8,455 nucleotides of DNA from Citricoccus sp. WCRC_4 (GCA_026645375.1 JAPFFX010000117.1:1-8455), one strand, 5' to 3'; shown: positions 1 through 6,815, numbered from the stretch's first letter. The notes: generated from the letters alone by a model not told the origin. Translations and numbers: made by a program.

Positions 1-643
1 TCTCGCCGGCCCAGCCGGCCCAGCCGGCCCCACCGGTCGCGCCGTCGAGCACGGCGGCGTCGGAGGCACCCGATGCCGCAGGCGCACCGGCACCGGTTCC
101 CGTGCCGGCCGCTGCCTGGGCCCGCCGGCTCCGGCTCCGGCCGGTCGCGCCGGTCGAACCGCCGGTCGAGGGCTCGGCGGCGCCGGCGGACGCACCGTCA
201 CCCAGCAGCTCGAGGTAGATGAACTGGTCCACGGCATTGCGCAGCGACGCCGGGGTCTTGCGCTCGCCCAGGCCGATCACGCGCTTGCCGGACTCGCGCA
301 GCCGAGTGGCCAACCGGGTGAAGTCCGAGTCGGAGGACACCAGCGCGAACGCCTCCACGTTGCCCATCCACAGCAGGTCCATCGCGTCGATGATCAGCGC
401 CGAGTCGGTGGAGTTCTTCCCCGTGGTGTAGGAGAACTGCTGGACCGGCTGGACGGCCAGCCGGTTCAGCTCGTTCTTCCAGCCGCCCAGCTGGTTGGTG
501 GTCCAGTCGCCGTAGGCGCGCTTGATGGTGGGTGTTCCGTAGGTCGCCAGTTCCTCCAGGACGGCGCCGGCGTGGGTGGCGGAGACGTTGTCGCAGTCGA
601 TGAGCACGGCGATGCGGGTGGTCGCACTGGAGGAGATGGTCAT
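1..643 (-). CDS. NYN (LabA/PIN-like) domain protein, C-terminus cut off by the window edge
   Basis: I read this frame by hand: an open minus-strand frame starts with ATG at 643-641 and stays open to base 1 (214 codons, no stop seen). Residues about 10-147 look like a NYN domain, a PIN-like metal-dependent nuclease fold thought to act on RNA. The marks are RIAVLIDCDN (D16, D18), TIKRAYGDW near 40-47, TTGKNSTDSALIIDAMDLL near 73-91 (D80, D86) and ALVSSDSDFTRLATRLRE near 100-117 (D105, D107). These spaced acidic residues fit a Mg-binding site. From about residue 148 the chain becomes an Ala/Gly/Ser/Thr-rich, probably disordered linker with an Arg/Ser patch. In related actinobacterial proteins such a linker often leads to an OST-HTH/LOTUS RNA-binding domain, but that part lies outside the window. 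It is divergent from hemB. The domain call is firm; the biological substrate is unknown. Confidence 0.85.
   Translation of the reverse strand, partial: MTISSSATTRIAVLIDCDNVSATHAGAVLEELATYGTPTIKRAYGDWTTNQLGGWKNELNRLAVQPVQQFSYTTGKNSTDSALIIDAMDLLWMGNVEAFALVSSDSDFTRLATRLRESGKRVIGLGERKTPASLRNAVDQFIYLELLGDGASAGAAEPSTGGSTGATGRSRSRRAQAAAGTGTGAGAPAASGASDAAVLDGATGGAGWAGWAGE
5..31. repeat. 9-bp tandem repeat, three copies
   Basis: The unit gccggccca occurs at 5-13 and 14-22, and again at 23-31 with the last base changed. It lies inside the linker of the NYN gene and on the coding (minus) strand spells repeating Ala-Gly-Trp. The repeat is in frame, so copy-number change would lengthen or shorten the linker by three residues without a frameshift. 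Confidence 0.7.
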
Positions 644-650
644 GCCCCTC

Positions 651-656
651 ACCCTA
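651..656 (-). promoter_or_regulatory. Candidate -10 element for the NYN gene (possible leaderless start)
   Basis: On the minus strand TAGGGT fits the actinobacterial TANNNT -10 pattern. It ends seven bases before the ATG at 643, the spacing expected if transcription begins at the start codon itself. No good -35 hexamer is visible. The bases between (GAGGGGC) are purine-rich but would put a Shine-Dalgarno sequence almost touching the ATG, so a leaderless transcript is the simpler reading. Confidence 0.35.
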
Positions 657-704
657 CTGAATCCGCTGCGAGCGATGAGGCCAGGCCGCGTCCCGGTGGC
701 TCAC

Positions 705-710
705 TAGACT
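705..710 (+). promoter_or_regulatory. Candidate -10 element of the hemB-hemL operon
   Basis: TAGACT matches TANNNT in the 100-bp divergent region and would start transcription near 717, giving a leader of roughly 25-30 bases with room for the hemB ribosome site. No TTGACA-like -35 is seen at 17-18 bp upstream, so this is a pattern match only. Confidence 0.35.
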
Positions 711-733
711 GGTCTGGCACCACCGTCGAGCCC

Positions 734-739
734 AGAGGA
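734..739 (+). promoter_or_regulatory. Ribosome binding site of hemB
   Basis: AGAGGA lies four bases before the ATG at 744 and supports that start. The next in-frame ATG (residue 17) would remove conserved N-terminal residues. Confidence 0.6.
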
Positions 740-743
740 ATCC

Positions 744-1730
744 ATGTCCTTCCCCACCCACCGTCCGCGCCGCCTGCGCCAGTCCGCCGCCATGCGCCGG
801 CTGGTCGCCGAGCACCGGATCCACCCGGCCGACCTCATCCTGCCGGTCTTCGTCCGGGAGGGTGCCACCGAGCCGATCCCGCTGCAGTCCATGCCGGGAG
901 TCGTCCAGCACACCCAGGACTCGCTGAGGGCCGCCGCCGCCGAGGCCGCCGAACTGGGTCTGGGCGGCATCATGCTCTTCGGCGTTCCCGAGACCCGGGA
1001 CGCCACCGGTTCGGCCTCCCTGGACCCGGCCGGCGTGCTCAACGCCGGCGTCCGCGCGGTCAAGCAGGAGGTCGGGGACTCCCTCGTGGTGATGTCGGAC
1101 CTGTGCCTGGACGAATTCACCGACCACGGCCACTGCGGCGTGCTCACCGCGGACGGCGTCGTGGACAACGACGCGACCCTGGAGATCTACGGCCGGATGG
1201 GCGTGGCCCAGGCCGAGGCCGGGGCCGACATGGTCGGCCCGTCCGGGATGATGGACGGCCAGGTGGCCGTCATCCGCCAGGCCCTGGACGACGCCGGCCA
1301 CCAGGACACCGCGATCCTCGCCTACGCCGCGAAGTACTCCTCGGCGTTCTACGGCCCCTTCCGTGAGGCGGTGGACTCGCAGCTGACCGGCGACCGCAAG
1401 ACCTACCAGATGGACCCCGCCAACCGACGAGAGGCCATGCTGGAGGTCTCCCTGGACCTGGACGAGGGCGCCGACCTCGTCATGGTCAAGCCGGCCATGA
1501 GCTACCTGGACATCCTGCGGGACGTGGCCGAGGTCTCCGACGTGCCGGTGGCCGCCTACCAGATCTCGGGGGAGTACGCGATGATCGAGGCCGCCGCGTC
1601 CAACGGCTGGATCAACCGGGACCAGGCGATCATCGAGTCCGTGCTGTCCATCCGGCGTGCCGGGGCGGACAGCGTGCTGACGTACTGGGCCAGTGAACTG
1701 GCCCGCTGGACCAAGGAGGGAAGGCTCTGA
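744..1730 (+). CDS. hemB: Delta-aminolevulinic acid dehydratase (porphobilinogen synthase)
   Basis: This cytoplasmic enzyme condenses two 5-aminolevulinate molecules into porphobilinogen, the first common pyrrole of haem and other tetrapyrroles. The 328-residue product has the normal family length. The two active-site lysines are seen in AYAAKYSSAFYGPFREA (K197) and MVKPAMSYLDI (K249, the expected Schiff-base lysine). Other family segments are LILPVFVREG (31-40) and VGPSGMMDGQV (164-174). The metal loop near 119-132 reads DLCLDEFTDHGHCG: C121 and C131 are kept, but the middle position of the three-Cys zinc site is D123. This makes it neither the classic CCC zinc type nor the fully Cys-free magnesium type. 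The stop overlaps the hemL start by one base (TGATG), so the two genes are very likely co-transcribed and translationally coupled. Confidence 0.97.
   Translation: MSFPTHRPRRLRQSAAMRRLVAEHRIHPADLILPVFVREGATEPIPLQSMPGVVQHTQDSLRAAAAEAAELGLGGIMLFGVPETRDATGSASLDPAGVLNAGVRAVKQEVGDSLVVMSDLCLDEFTDHGHCGVLTADGVVDNDATLEIYGRMGVAQAEAGADMVGPSGMMDGQVAVIRQALDDAGHQDTAILAYAAKYSSAFYGPFREAVDSQLTGDRKTYQMDPANRREAMLEVSLDLDEGADLVMVKPAMSYLDILRDVAEVSDVPVAAYQISGEYAMIEAAASNGWINRDQAIIESVLSIRRAGADSVLTYWASELARWTKEGRL
1713..1719 (+). promoter_or_regulatory. Ribosome binding site of hemL inside the hemB 3' end
   Basis: AAGGAGG is a near-perfect Shine-Dalgarno sequence ten bases before the hemL ATG at 1730. It is embedded in the last codons of hemB and fixes the hemL start. 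Confidence 0.7.
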
Positions 1731-3097
1731 TGCCGGAGACCACTGAGACCACCGGGCAGGCACGCGCCGGCGCCCCGTCGCCGTCCACCAACGCGGGGAT
1801 CTACGAGGCGGCCCGCGCCGTCATCCCCGGCGGGGTGAACTCCCCGGTCCGGGCCTTCGGCTCCGTGGGCGGCACGCCGCGGGCCATGGTGAAGGCCCAG
1901 GGTGCCTACCTGACGGACGTCGAGGGCAACGAGTACGTGGACCTGGTGTGCTCCTGGGGGCCGATGCTGCTGGGACACAACCATCCCGCCGTCGTGGACG
2001 CGGTGCACCGTGCCGTGGACGCCGGGCTGTCCTTCGGCGCCTCCACGCCGGATGAGGCGCGGCTGGCAGCACTGATCGCGTCCCGCGTCCCCGTCGACCG
2101 GGTCCGGATGGTCTCCACCGGCACCGAGGCCACCATGACCGCCGTGCGACTGGCACGCGGGGCCACGGACCGGAACCTCATCGTGAAGTTCGCCGGCTGC
2201 TATCACGGGCACTCGGACGGCCTGCTGGCCGCCGCCGGTTCCGGGGTCGCCACCCAGGCGCTGCCCGGATCGGCCGGCGTCACCGAGGCCCAGGCCGCCG
2301 AGACGCTGGTCCTGCCCTACAACGACCGCGATGCCCTGGAGGAGGCCTTCGCCGCGCGCGGTGACCAGATCGCCGGGATCATCACGGAGGCCGCCCCGTG
2401 CAACATGGGCGTGGTCACTCCCGCCGACGGCTTCAACCGGTTCCTGCGCGAGATCACCGAACGCCACGGGGCGCTGCTGGTCTGGGACGAGGTCCTCACC
2501 GGGTTCCGCGCCTCGGACACCGGCTACTGGGGACTGTCCGGCAAGCCGGAGGGATGGACCCCGGACCTGTGGACCTTCGGGAAGGTGATCGGGGGCGGGA
2601 TGCCGACGGCCGCCGTGGCCGGCCGGGCCGAGGTCATGGACCTCCTGGCACCGCTCGGACCGGTCTACCAGGCCGGCACCCTCTCCGGGAACCCGGTGGC
2701 CATGGCCGCCGGCCTGGCCACCCTGCAGAACGCGACGGAGGACGTCTACGCGACGATCGCCCGGCGCTCGCAGCAACTCGAGGAATCGCTCGTGGGCGCG
2801 CTCACCGAGGCGGGGGTGGATCACTCGATCCAGCGGGCGGGGACGCTGTTCTCGGTCGCCTTCGGCACGTCCGGGCGCGGCGTGCGGGACTACGCCGACG
2901 CCCAGGGCCAGGAGGCCTTCCGCTACGCCCCGTTCTTCCACGCGATGCTCGACCACGGGGTCTACCTGCCCCCGAGCGTCTTCGAGGCCTGGTTCGTCTC
3001 GGCCGCGCACGACGACGCCGCCATGGAGCGGATCGCCGCAGCCCTGCCGCACGCGGCGCGGGCCGCGGCGCAGGCCCAGCCCGCTGCGGGCGCCTGA
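1730..3097 (+). CDS. hemL: Glutamate-1-semialdehyde 2,1-aminomutase
   Basis: This PLP-dependent class III aminotransferase-fold enzyme turns glutamate-1-semialdehyde into 5-aminolevulinate, the substrate of the HemB encoded just upstream. The 455-residue product shows IPGGVNSPVRAF (32-43), SWGPMLLGHNHP (75-86), STGTEATMTAVRLAR (129-143), YHGHSDGLL (158-166), VWDEVLTGFR with the cofactor aspartate D253, and FGKVIGGGMP with the PLP lysine K285. It is slightly longer than the roughly 430 residues usual for the family, through a Thr/Pro/Ala-rich N-terminal leader of about 20 residues and an Ala/Gln-rich tail. The start is set by the AAGGAGG site and the one-base overlap with hemB. GSA aminomutase implies the C5 route to 5-aminolevulinate from glutamyl-tRNA; the glutamyl-tRNA reductase gene is not in this window. 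Two hairpins follow the stop. Confidence 0.97.
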   Translation: MPETTETTGQARAGAPSPSTNAGIYEAARAVIPGGVNSPVRAFGSVGGTPRAMVKAQGAYLTDVEGNEYVDLVCSWGPMLLGHNHPAVVDAVHRAVDAGLSFGASTPDEARLAALIASRVPVDRVRMVSTGTEATMTAVRLARGATDRNLIVKFAGCYHGHSDGLLAAAGSGVATQALPGSAGVTEAQAAETLVLPYNDRDALEEAFAARGDQIAGIITEAAPCNMGVVTPADGFNRFLREITERHGALLVWDEVLTGFRASDTGYWGLSGKPEGWTPDLWTFGKVIGGGMPTAAVAGRAEVMDLLAPLGPVYQAGTLSGNPVAMAAGLATLQNATEDVYATIARRSQQLEESLVGALTEAGVDHSIQRAGTLFSVAFGTSGRGVRDYADAQGQEAFRYAPFFHAMLDHGVYLPPSVFEAWFVSAAHDDAAMERIAAALPHAARAAAQAQPAAGA

Positions 3098-3114
3098 CAC
3101 CGCTCGAGCGGTTG

Positions 3115-3145
3115 GGGCCGGCGTCGGGATCCCCGACGCCGGCCC
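3115..3145 (+). terminator. Hairpin just downstream of hemL
   Basis: A perfect 14-bp GC-rich stem (3115-3128 with 3132-3145) and a three-base loop (ATC) begin 17 bases after the hemL stop. There is no T-tract after it, so it is not a textbook intrinsic terminator. Such U-poor hairpins are common after actinobacterial genes and may terminate or protect the 3' end. Confidence 0.6.
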
Positions 3146-3158
3146 GGAGCCGGGGATG

Positions 3159-3196
3159 ACGAGAGGCCGGTACCCCGCGGGGTACCGGCCTCTCGT
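3159..3196. terminator. Perfect 38-bp palindrome, probable bidirectional terminator between hemL and metQ
   Basis: Bases 3159-3176 are exactly complementary to 3179-3196, and the central GC also fits, so all 38 bp are palindromic. The arm starts ACGAGAGGCCGG. It lies between convergent genes, eight bases past the metQ stop on the minus strand and downstream of the first hairpin on the plus strand. Either transcript would fold a very stable stem. No T-tract flanks either side. A shared terminator is the best reading; a protein-binding site or a dispersed repeat is possible. Confidence 0.75.
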
Positions 3197-3204
3197 GCCA
3201 GCGG

Positions 3205-4074
3205 TCAGAAGGCCGGGGTCACGTCCCCGCCGGGCCAGGTCTGCTCGATGTAGGACTTGACCTCCTGGGAGTGCAGGAGCTCTTCCAGCTTCTCGATGGC
3301 GGCGGTCTTCTCACCGGCGCGCCAGGCCAGGAAGTTCGCGTACGGGTTCTCCCCGGAGATGTCCTCCACCACCAGGGCGTCGTCCAGGGTCATGCCGGCC
3401 TGGATGAAGTAGTTGCCGTTGATGATCGCCAGGTCGATCGCCGGGTCCTTCACGATCTGGACCAGGATCTCCGGCTGGTTCTCCTCGAACTTCAGGCCCT
3501 TCGGGTTCTGCTCCTCGGACAGGGTCAGGGCGGCGGAGTCGTCCTCGATACCGGTGAGCAGCCCGGCGGCCTCCAGCATCTTCAGGGCACGAGGCTGATT
3601 GCCCGGGTCATTGGTGATCGCGACGGTGGCGCCGTCCGGGATCGACTCGACCGAGTCGTGCTTCTCGGAGAACGCGGCGTAGGGCTCGATGTGGATGCCC
3701 TCGCCGTGCTCGAACTCGTAGCCCTTCTCCTCGACCTGGGAATCGAAGAACGGCTCGTGCATGTAGTAGTTGGCATCCGAGGAGCCCTCGTCCAGGGAGA
3801 CGTTGGGCAGCTGGTAGTCATCGAACTCCTGGATCTCCAGGTCGATACCCGTGCCCTCGGCGAGGTTCTCGTCCACGTACTCCAGGATCTGCGCGTGCGG
3901 GACAGGGTTGGCGCCGACCTTCAGGACCACCGGGTTGGCGGGGTCCAGGGTGGCGTCCGCGGACGGGGAGGCGTCGCCGCCACCGGCGCCACAACCGGCC
4001 AGCGCGCCGACCAGCAGCAGGCCACCGGCACCGAGCAGCGAACGGCGGCGCAGCGGGGAGGTGTTCTTGGTCAT
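3205..4074 (-). CDS. metQ: Methionine ABC transporter substrate-binding lipoprotein (MetQ/NlpA family)
   Basis: The 289-residue product is the membrane-anchored receptor that captures methionine (L or D) outside the cell and passes it to MetI/MetN. It has an Arg-rich N-terminus (RRRSLLGAGG), a hydrophobic segment and a lipobox LAGC with the lipidated Cys at residue 28. The RRRSLL stretch also looks like a loose twin-arginine signal, so Tat export is possible. After a Gly/Asp/Ser linker, family segments follow: VGANPVPHAQILEYV, DDYQLPNVSLDEGSSDAN, YMHEPFF, AITNDPGNQPRAL and INGNYFIQAGM. The mature part is rich in Asp and Glu. AAGGA (4081-4085) precedes the ATG with good spacing. It is the last gene of metN-metI-metQ, 40 bp after metI. 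Methionine specificity is inferred from family and gene order; other ligands are known for some NlpA-family members. Confidence 0.93.
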   Translation of the reverse strand: MTKNTSPLRRRSLLGAGGLLLVGALAGCGAGGGDASPSADATLDPANPVVLKVGANPVPHAQILEYVDENLAEGTGIDLEIQEFDDYQLPNVSLDEGSSDANYYMHEPFFDSQVEEKGYEFEHGEGIHIEPYAAFSEKHDSVESIPDGATVAITNDPGNQPRALKMLEAAGLLTGIEDDSAALTLSEEQNPKGLKFEENQPEILVQIVKDPAIDLAIINGNYFIQAGMTLDDALVVEDISGENPYANFLAWRAGEKTAAIEKLEELLHSQEVKSYIEQTWPGGDVTPAF

Positions 4075-4114
4075 CGGGTTTCCTTCGGATTGATGCGGGG
4101 ACAGGGAAGGGAGG

Positions 4115-4792
4115 TCAGCGGTGGTCCACGGCGCGGACGATCCGGTCGCCGATCCACTGGATGAGCTGGACGAGGATCACCATGATGACGATGGTCGCGA
4201 TCATCACCGCGGTGTCGAAGCGCTGGTAGCCGTAGTTGTAGGCCAGGCGTCCCAGGCCGCCACCGCCGATCAGGCCGGCCATGGCGGAGTAGCCCACGAG
4301 CATGACGAGCGTGGTGGTGATGGAGGCGACCAGCCCGGGCATCGCCTCGGGCAACAGCACCTTGCGCACGATCTGGCCGCGGGTCGAGCCCATCACCCGG
4401 GCCGCGTCCACGGTTCCCGAGGGCACCTCGCGCAGTGAGGTCTCCACCAGGCGGGCGAAGAAGGGCGCCGTGCCGATCGTCAGCGAGACGCACGCGGCGA
4501 TCGGGCCGATCGAGGTCCCGACGAGCCAGGCCGTGAACGGGATGAGCGCCACCATGAGGATCGCGTAGGGGATCGAGCGGGTCACGTTGATGACCGCGGA
4601 CAGCAGCACGTGCAGCCAGGACACGGGCCGCAGGCCACCGGGCGCCGTGACGTGCAGGATGACGCCGAGGGCCAGGCCGATCACCAGCGTGAAGACGCCG
4701 GAGATGCCGACCATCACGAGGGTCTCGACGAACGCCTCGGGCAGGGCCTCGGTCAGGGCGGGGTTGGCCAGGAGTTCCTGGAACCAGTTCAC
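4115..4792 (-). CDS. metI: Methionine ABC transporter permease (MetI family)
   Basis: This 225-residue integral membrane protein forms the methionine channel with MetN. About five membrane spans are visible, near residues 20-48, 60-90, 95-115, 152-178 and 194-216. The cytoplasmic EAA-type coupling loop lies at about 129-150, starting DAARVMGSTRG and ending LLPEA, and contacts the ATPase. GYSAMAGLIGGGGLGRLA follows it and is typical of MetI. Translation starts at GTG (4792-4790). Its GTGA overlaps the metN stop by four bases, and GGAGG at 4799-4803 sits six bases upstream, so translational coupling is expected. Length matches the family (about 217 residues in E. coli). Confidence 0.95.
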   Translation of the reverse strand: MNWFQELLANPALTEALPEAFVETLVMVGISGVFTLVIGLALGVILHVTAPGGLRPVSWLHVLLSAVINVTRSIPYAILMVALIPFTAWLVGTSIGPIAACVSLTIGTAPFFARLVETSLREVPSGTVDAARVMGSTRGQIVRKVLLPEAMPGLVASITTTLVMLVGYSAMAGLIGGGGLGRLAYNYGYQRFDTAVMIATIVIMVILVQLIQWIGDRIVRAVDHR

Positions 4793-5838
4793 TGTGCACC
4801 TCCAAGATCCTGGGCGGTGCCCTGGGCGGTCTCCACCTGGGTCCGGGTCCGCTGGGCGGCCCGGTAGCCGTTCTGCTCGAGGAAGGCCACGACGGCGTCC
4901 GCTCCGTCCGTCCGGCCCTCCGCACCGTCCGGCAGGGCCAGCAGGTGGTGGGCGAAGCGCACGCCGGCGAGGTCCTCGACCGAACCGGCCAGGACGCGCA
5001 CGCCGTGGCCGAAGCGGTCCTTGATCACCGTGCTGACCGGGACGTCGGCCGCCGGTCCGTGGCCGAGGACCTCCACGAGGGGCCCGGCGGTGTCGAGGGC
5101 GGCCTCGGGGAGCGGGAGCAGGGCGGCCGACAGCCGTGAACCGAGGTCGGACGCCACCTCGGTGAGGACGCCGCCCTCCACGATCCGGCCCTGATCCAGC
5201 AGGGACACCGAGGTGCAGATCTTCTTGACCACGTGCATCTCGTGGGTGATGACCACCACGGTCAGCCCGAGCCGGTCGGACAGGTCCCGGATCAGCTCCA
5301 GGATGCCGTCCGTGGTCGCGGGGTCCAGGGCGGAGGTGGGCTCGTCGCAGAGCAGTACGCGCGGGTCGGAGGCCAGGGCGCGGGCGATGCCCACGCGCTG
5401 ACGCTGACCACCGGAGAGCTGGGAGGGATAGGAGGCCTCGTAGTCCTCGAGTCCGACGAGGCCCAGCAGCTCGCGGGCCCGTGCGGTGCGGCCGGCCTTG
5501 TCCTGGCCCGTGACCTCCAGGGGGTAGGCCACGTTGCCCAGGACCGTGCGCGAGTCCAGCAGGTTCGCGTGCTGGAACACCATGCCGATCCGGCGCCGGG
5601 CCTGCAGCAGGTCACGGTCGGCGGCGGTGGACAACTCGGACCCGTCGATCGACACGGAGCCGGAGGTGGGGCGGTCCAGCAGGGTCAGGCAGCGCACGAG
5701 CGTGGACTTGCCGGCACCGGAATGGCCGATGATGCCGTGCACGGCACCGGTGGGCACGGTGAGGTCGATCCCGTCCAGGGCCACCACCTCACGCTCACCC
5801 TGCCGGTAGACCTTGCGCAGGTCACGGATCGAGATCAT
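4789..5838 (-). CDS. metN: Methionine ABC transporter ATP-binding protein with NIL domain
   Basis: This 349-residue cytoplasmic ATPase powers MetI. The N-terminal ABC domain has Walker A GHSGAGKST (38-46), Q-loop Q89, signature LSGGQRQR (141-148), Walker B VLLCDEP (161-167) and switch histidine H199. After a linker, residues about 265-325 form the C-terminal NIL domain (RFGHGVRVLAGSVEDLAGVRFA). In E. coli MetN this domain binds methionine and shuts down transport (trans-inhibition), so the same feedback is likely here. I chose the ATG at 5838: MISIRDLRKVY begins the ABC domain directly, and GAAGGA (5844-5849) sits five bases upstream. The frame stays open 30 codons further to a TTG at 5928, but that part has no family resemblance and would run through a hairpin in the leader. 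First gene of the operon. Confidence 0.96.
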   Translation of the reverse strand: MISIRDLRKVYRQGEREVVALDGIDLTVPTGAVHGIIGHSGAGKSTLVRCLTLLDRPTSGSVSIDGSELSTAADRDLLQARRRIGMVFQHANLLDSRTVLGNVAYPLEVTGQDKAGRTARARELLGLVGLEDYEASYPSQLSGGQRQRVGIARALASDPRVLLCDEPTSALDPATTDGILELIRDLSDRLGLTVVVITHEMHVVKKICTSVSLLDQGRIVEGGVLTEVASDLGSRLSAALLPLPEAALDTAGPLVEVLGHGPAADVPVSTVIKDRFGHGVRVLAGSVEDLAGVRFAHHLLALPDGAEGRTDGADAVVAFLEQNGYRAAQRTRTQVETAQGTAQDLGGAQ

Positions 5839-5895
5839 GCAGTTCCTTCGTGTTGGCATCGTTGCTGTCGGCACGGTCGGCGCCCGCAACAGGGG

Positions 5896-5917
5896 GTCGC
5901 CGTCGGTGGACGGCGAC
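5896..5917 (-). promoter_or_regulatory. 9-bp perfect hairpin in the metN leader
   Basis: Bases 5896-5904 are exactly complementary to 5909-5917, with a four-base loop (CACC on the transcript strand). It lies about 58 bases before the metN ATG. It could be part of a cis-regulatory RNA, an attenuator stem without a T-tract, or an operator. It is followed on the transcript by CCCCC and a GTTGC/GCAAC pair near the ribosome site. Confidence 0.4.
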
Positions 5918-6064
5918 TCACCATTCAATCAAGCATGCACGCCGGGCGCGGACGTGATGGGCCGGTCGTCCGTCTCACGGTGACATACCCGGCTCCCGGG
6001 GCGCCCCGACCACGGCGACCGGGCCCGGAATGACGTTTCGTGACGACGCGGGACCGTGAAGAGG

Positions 6065-6070
6065 ATTCTA
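6065..6070 (-). promoter_or_regulatory. Weak candidate -10 for the met operon
   Basis: TAGAAT on the minus strand is five of six to TATAAT, directly after the exonuclease stop. If used, it would give a metN leader of about 220 nt. No TTGACA-like -35 lies 16-18 bp upstream, so the evidence is the hexamer alone. Confidence 0.25.
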
Positions 6071-6080
6071 CCCGGGTGCC

Positions 6081-6803
6081 TCAGCGGGCGATGACCGGCC
6101 AGTCGCCGTTCACCACGGCCGCCGGGTCCTTGCGGCGCAGGTAGTCCTGGAAGCTCGCGGACTGCTCGGCCTTCCACGCCGCCTGCTGGGCGTGCAGGGT
6201 CTCCAGCGGCACCTGCAGCTGCGGGTACTTCCGGGCCAGGCAGTCCGCCACCCCGACGGCGGCCAGGGAGTCCGCCGCGGAGGTGTGCGCGTCCAGCAAC
6301 TGCACCCGGTAGAGGGAGCAGACGTCCGTGAGGGTGCGCTTGCCGCGGCGATACCGGTCCACCTGCTTGTCGATCACGTAGGGGTCGATGATCCAGCGAT
6401 TGGGCAGCGGTTCCAGCCCCCGGCGCGCCAGCTCCCGGTCCATGACCGTGAAGTCATAGCAGGCGTTGAAGGCGATGACGGGGATCCCGGCGTCGAAGAA
6501 GTCCCGCAGGGTGTCGGCGATCTCCACGATGCCGACGTCCGCCGGGAGGCCCTCGGCCCGGGCGCGTTCGGTGGTGACACCGTGCACCGCCGCGGCCTCC
6601 GGAGGGATCGGTACCCCCGGGTCCACGAGCCACTCGTAGTTCGCGGCCAGGTTGCCGTGCGGGTCCACCACCACCAGCGAGGCGGTGACCACCAGGGCGG
6701 TCTCCGGATCCCGTCCCGTGGTCTCCAGGTCGAAGCCGACCCGGATCTGCTCGTGCCACGGCGTGGGCTGGGCTGCGGGGGCGTTGGCTGGGACGTCGCT
6801 CAC
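6081..6803 (-). CDS. DnaQ-like DEDDh 3'-5' exonuclease
   Basis: The 240-residue product has the three exonuclease motifs of the DnaQ/RNase T superfamily: FDLETTG (catalytic D25, E27), AFNACYDFTVMDRE (D117), and HTSAADSLA (H173, D178), giving the DEDDh type. It probably removes nucleotides from DNA or RNA 3' ends using two metal ions. It is a single-domain protein, without the BRCT, UvrC-like or polymerase parts of some relatives, so it may be a stand-alone proofreading or repair nuclease. I chose GTG at 6803, the start of VSDVPANAP. The frame continues to an ATG at 6881, but that would overlap the start of the divergent ATL gene and adds 26 residues with no family look. TACGGT lies six bases before the GTG. 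Often annotated as a DNA polymerase III epsilon-like protein; it is unlikely to be the main replicative proofreader. Confidence 0.88.
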   Translation of the reverse strand: MSDVPANAPAAQPTPWHEQIRVGFDLETTGRDPETALVVTASLVVVDPHGNLAANYEWLVDPGVPIPPEAAAVHGVTTERARAEGLPADVGIVEIADTLRDFFDAGIPVIAFNACYDFTVMDRELARRGLEPLPNRWIIDPYVIDKQVDRYRRGKRTLTDVCSLYRVQLLDAHTSAADSLAAVGVADCLARKYPQLQVPLETLHAQQAAWKAEQSASFQDYLRRKDPAAVVNGDWPVIAR

Positions 6804-6809
6804 CCCTTC

Positions 6810-6815
6810 ACCGTA
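6810..6815 (-). promoter_or_regulatory. Candidate -10 element of the exonuclease gene (possible leaderless start)
   Basis: TACGGT fits TANNNT and ends six bases before the GTG at 6803, the distance expected when transcription starts at the start codon. The bases between (GAAGGG) touch the GTG, too close for a normal Shine-Dalgarno site. This supports both the start choice and a leaderless transcript. No clear -35 is seen. Confidence 0.35.

Larger units (their letters stand above)
5839..6080 (-). other. Gene-free metN leader and intergenic region (242 bp)
   Basis: No gene is supported between the exonuclease stop and metN. Read on the minus strand the stretch contains several strong self-complementary elements: GGGGCGCCCC, CCGGGCCCGG, a distant TCACGGT/ACCGTGA pair, and the 9-bp hairpin annotated separately. 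A slightly AT-richer patch at about 5920-5936 could be promoter DNA. I looked for the conserved cores of the SAM-I and SAM-IV riboswitches expected for methionine genes and could not match either. Such a long leader before a methionine importer suggests regulation, but the mechanism is not readable by eye. Confidence 0.4.

Noticed and set aside
654..1763. Long minus-strand open frame (369 codons) opposite hemB
   Set aside because: It is fully antisense to hemB, has low-complexity Gly/Val/His/Arg composition and no recognisable domain.
1556..3100. Long minus-strand open frame (514 codons) opposite hemL and the end of hemB
   Set aside because: It is opposite two confidently identified genes, has Gly/Arg/His/Val-rich composition typical of antisense frames in very GC-rich DNA, and shows no family motif.
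3271..4164. Plus-strand open frames opposite metQ
   Set aside because: They are antisense to a clear lipoprotein gene, with Val/Leu/Gly/Asp repeats in composition and no motifs.
5839..5928. N-terminal extension of MetN from a TTG at 5928
   Set aside because: The extra 30 residues do not resemble MetN, run through a perfect hairpin, and the ATG at 5838 has a good ribosome site and begins the ABC domain directly.
5839..6080. SAM riboswitch upstream of metN
   Set aside because: Expected from gene content, but I could not match the conserved core of SAM-I or SAM-IV by eye. Left as an unexplained leader rather than called.
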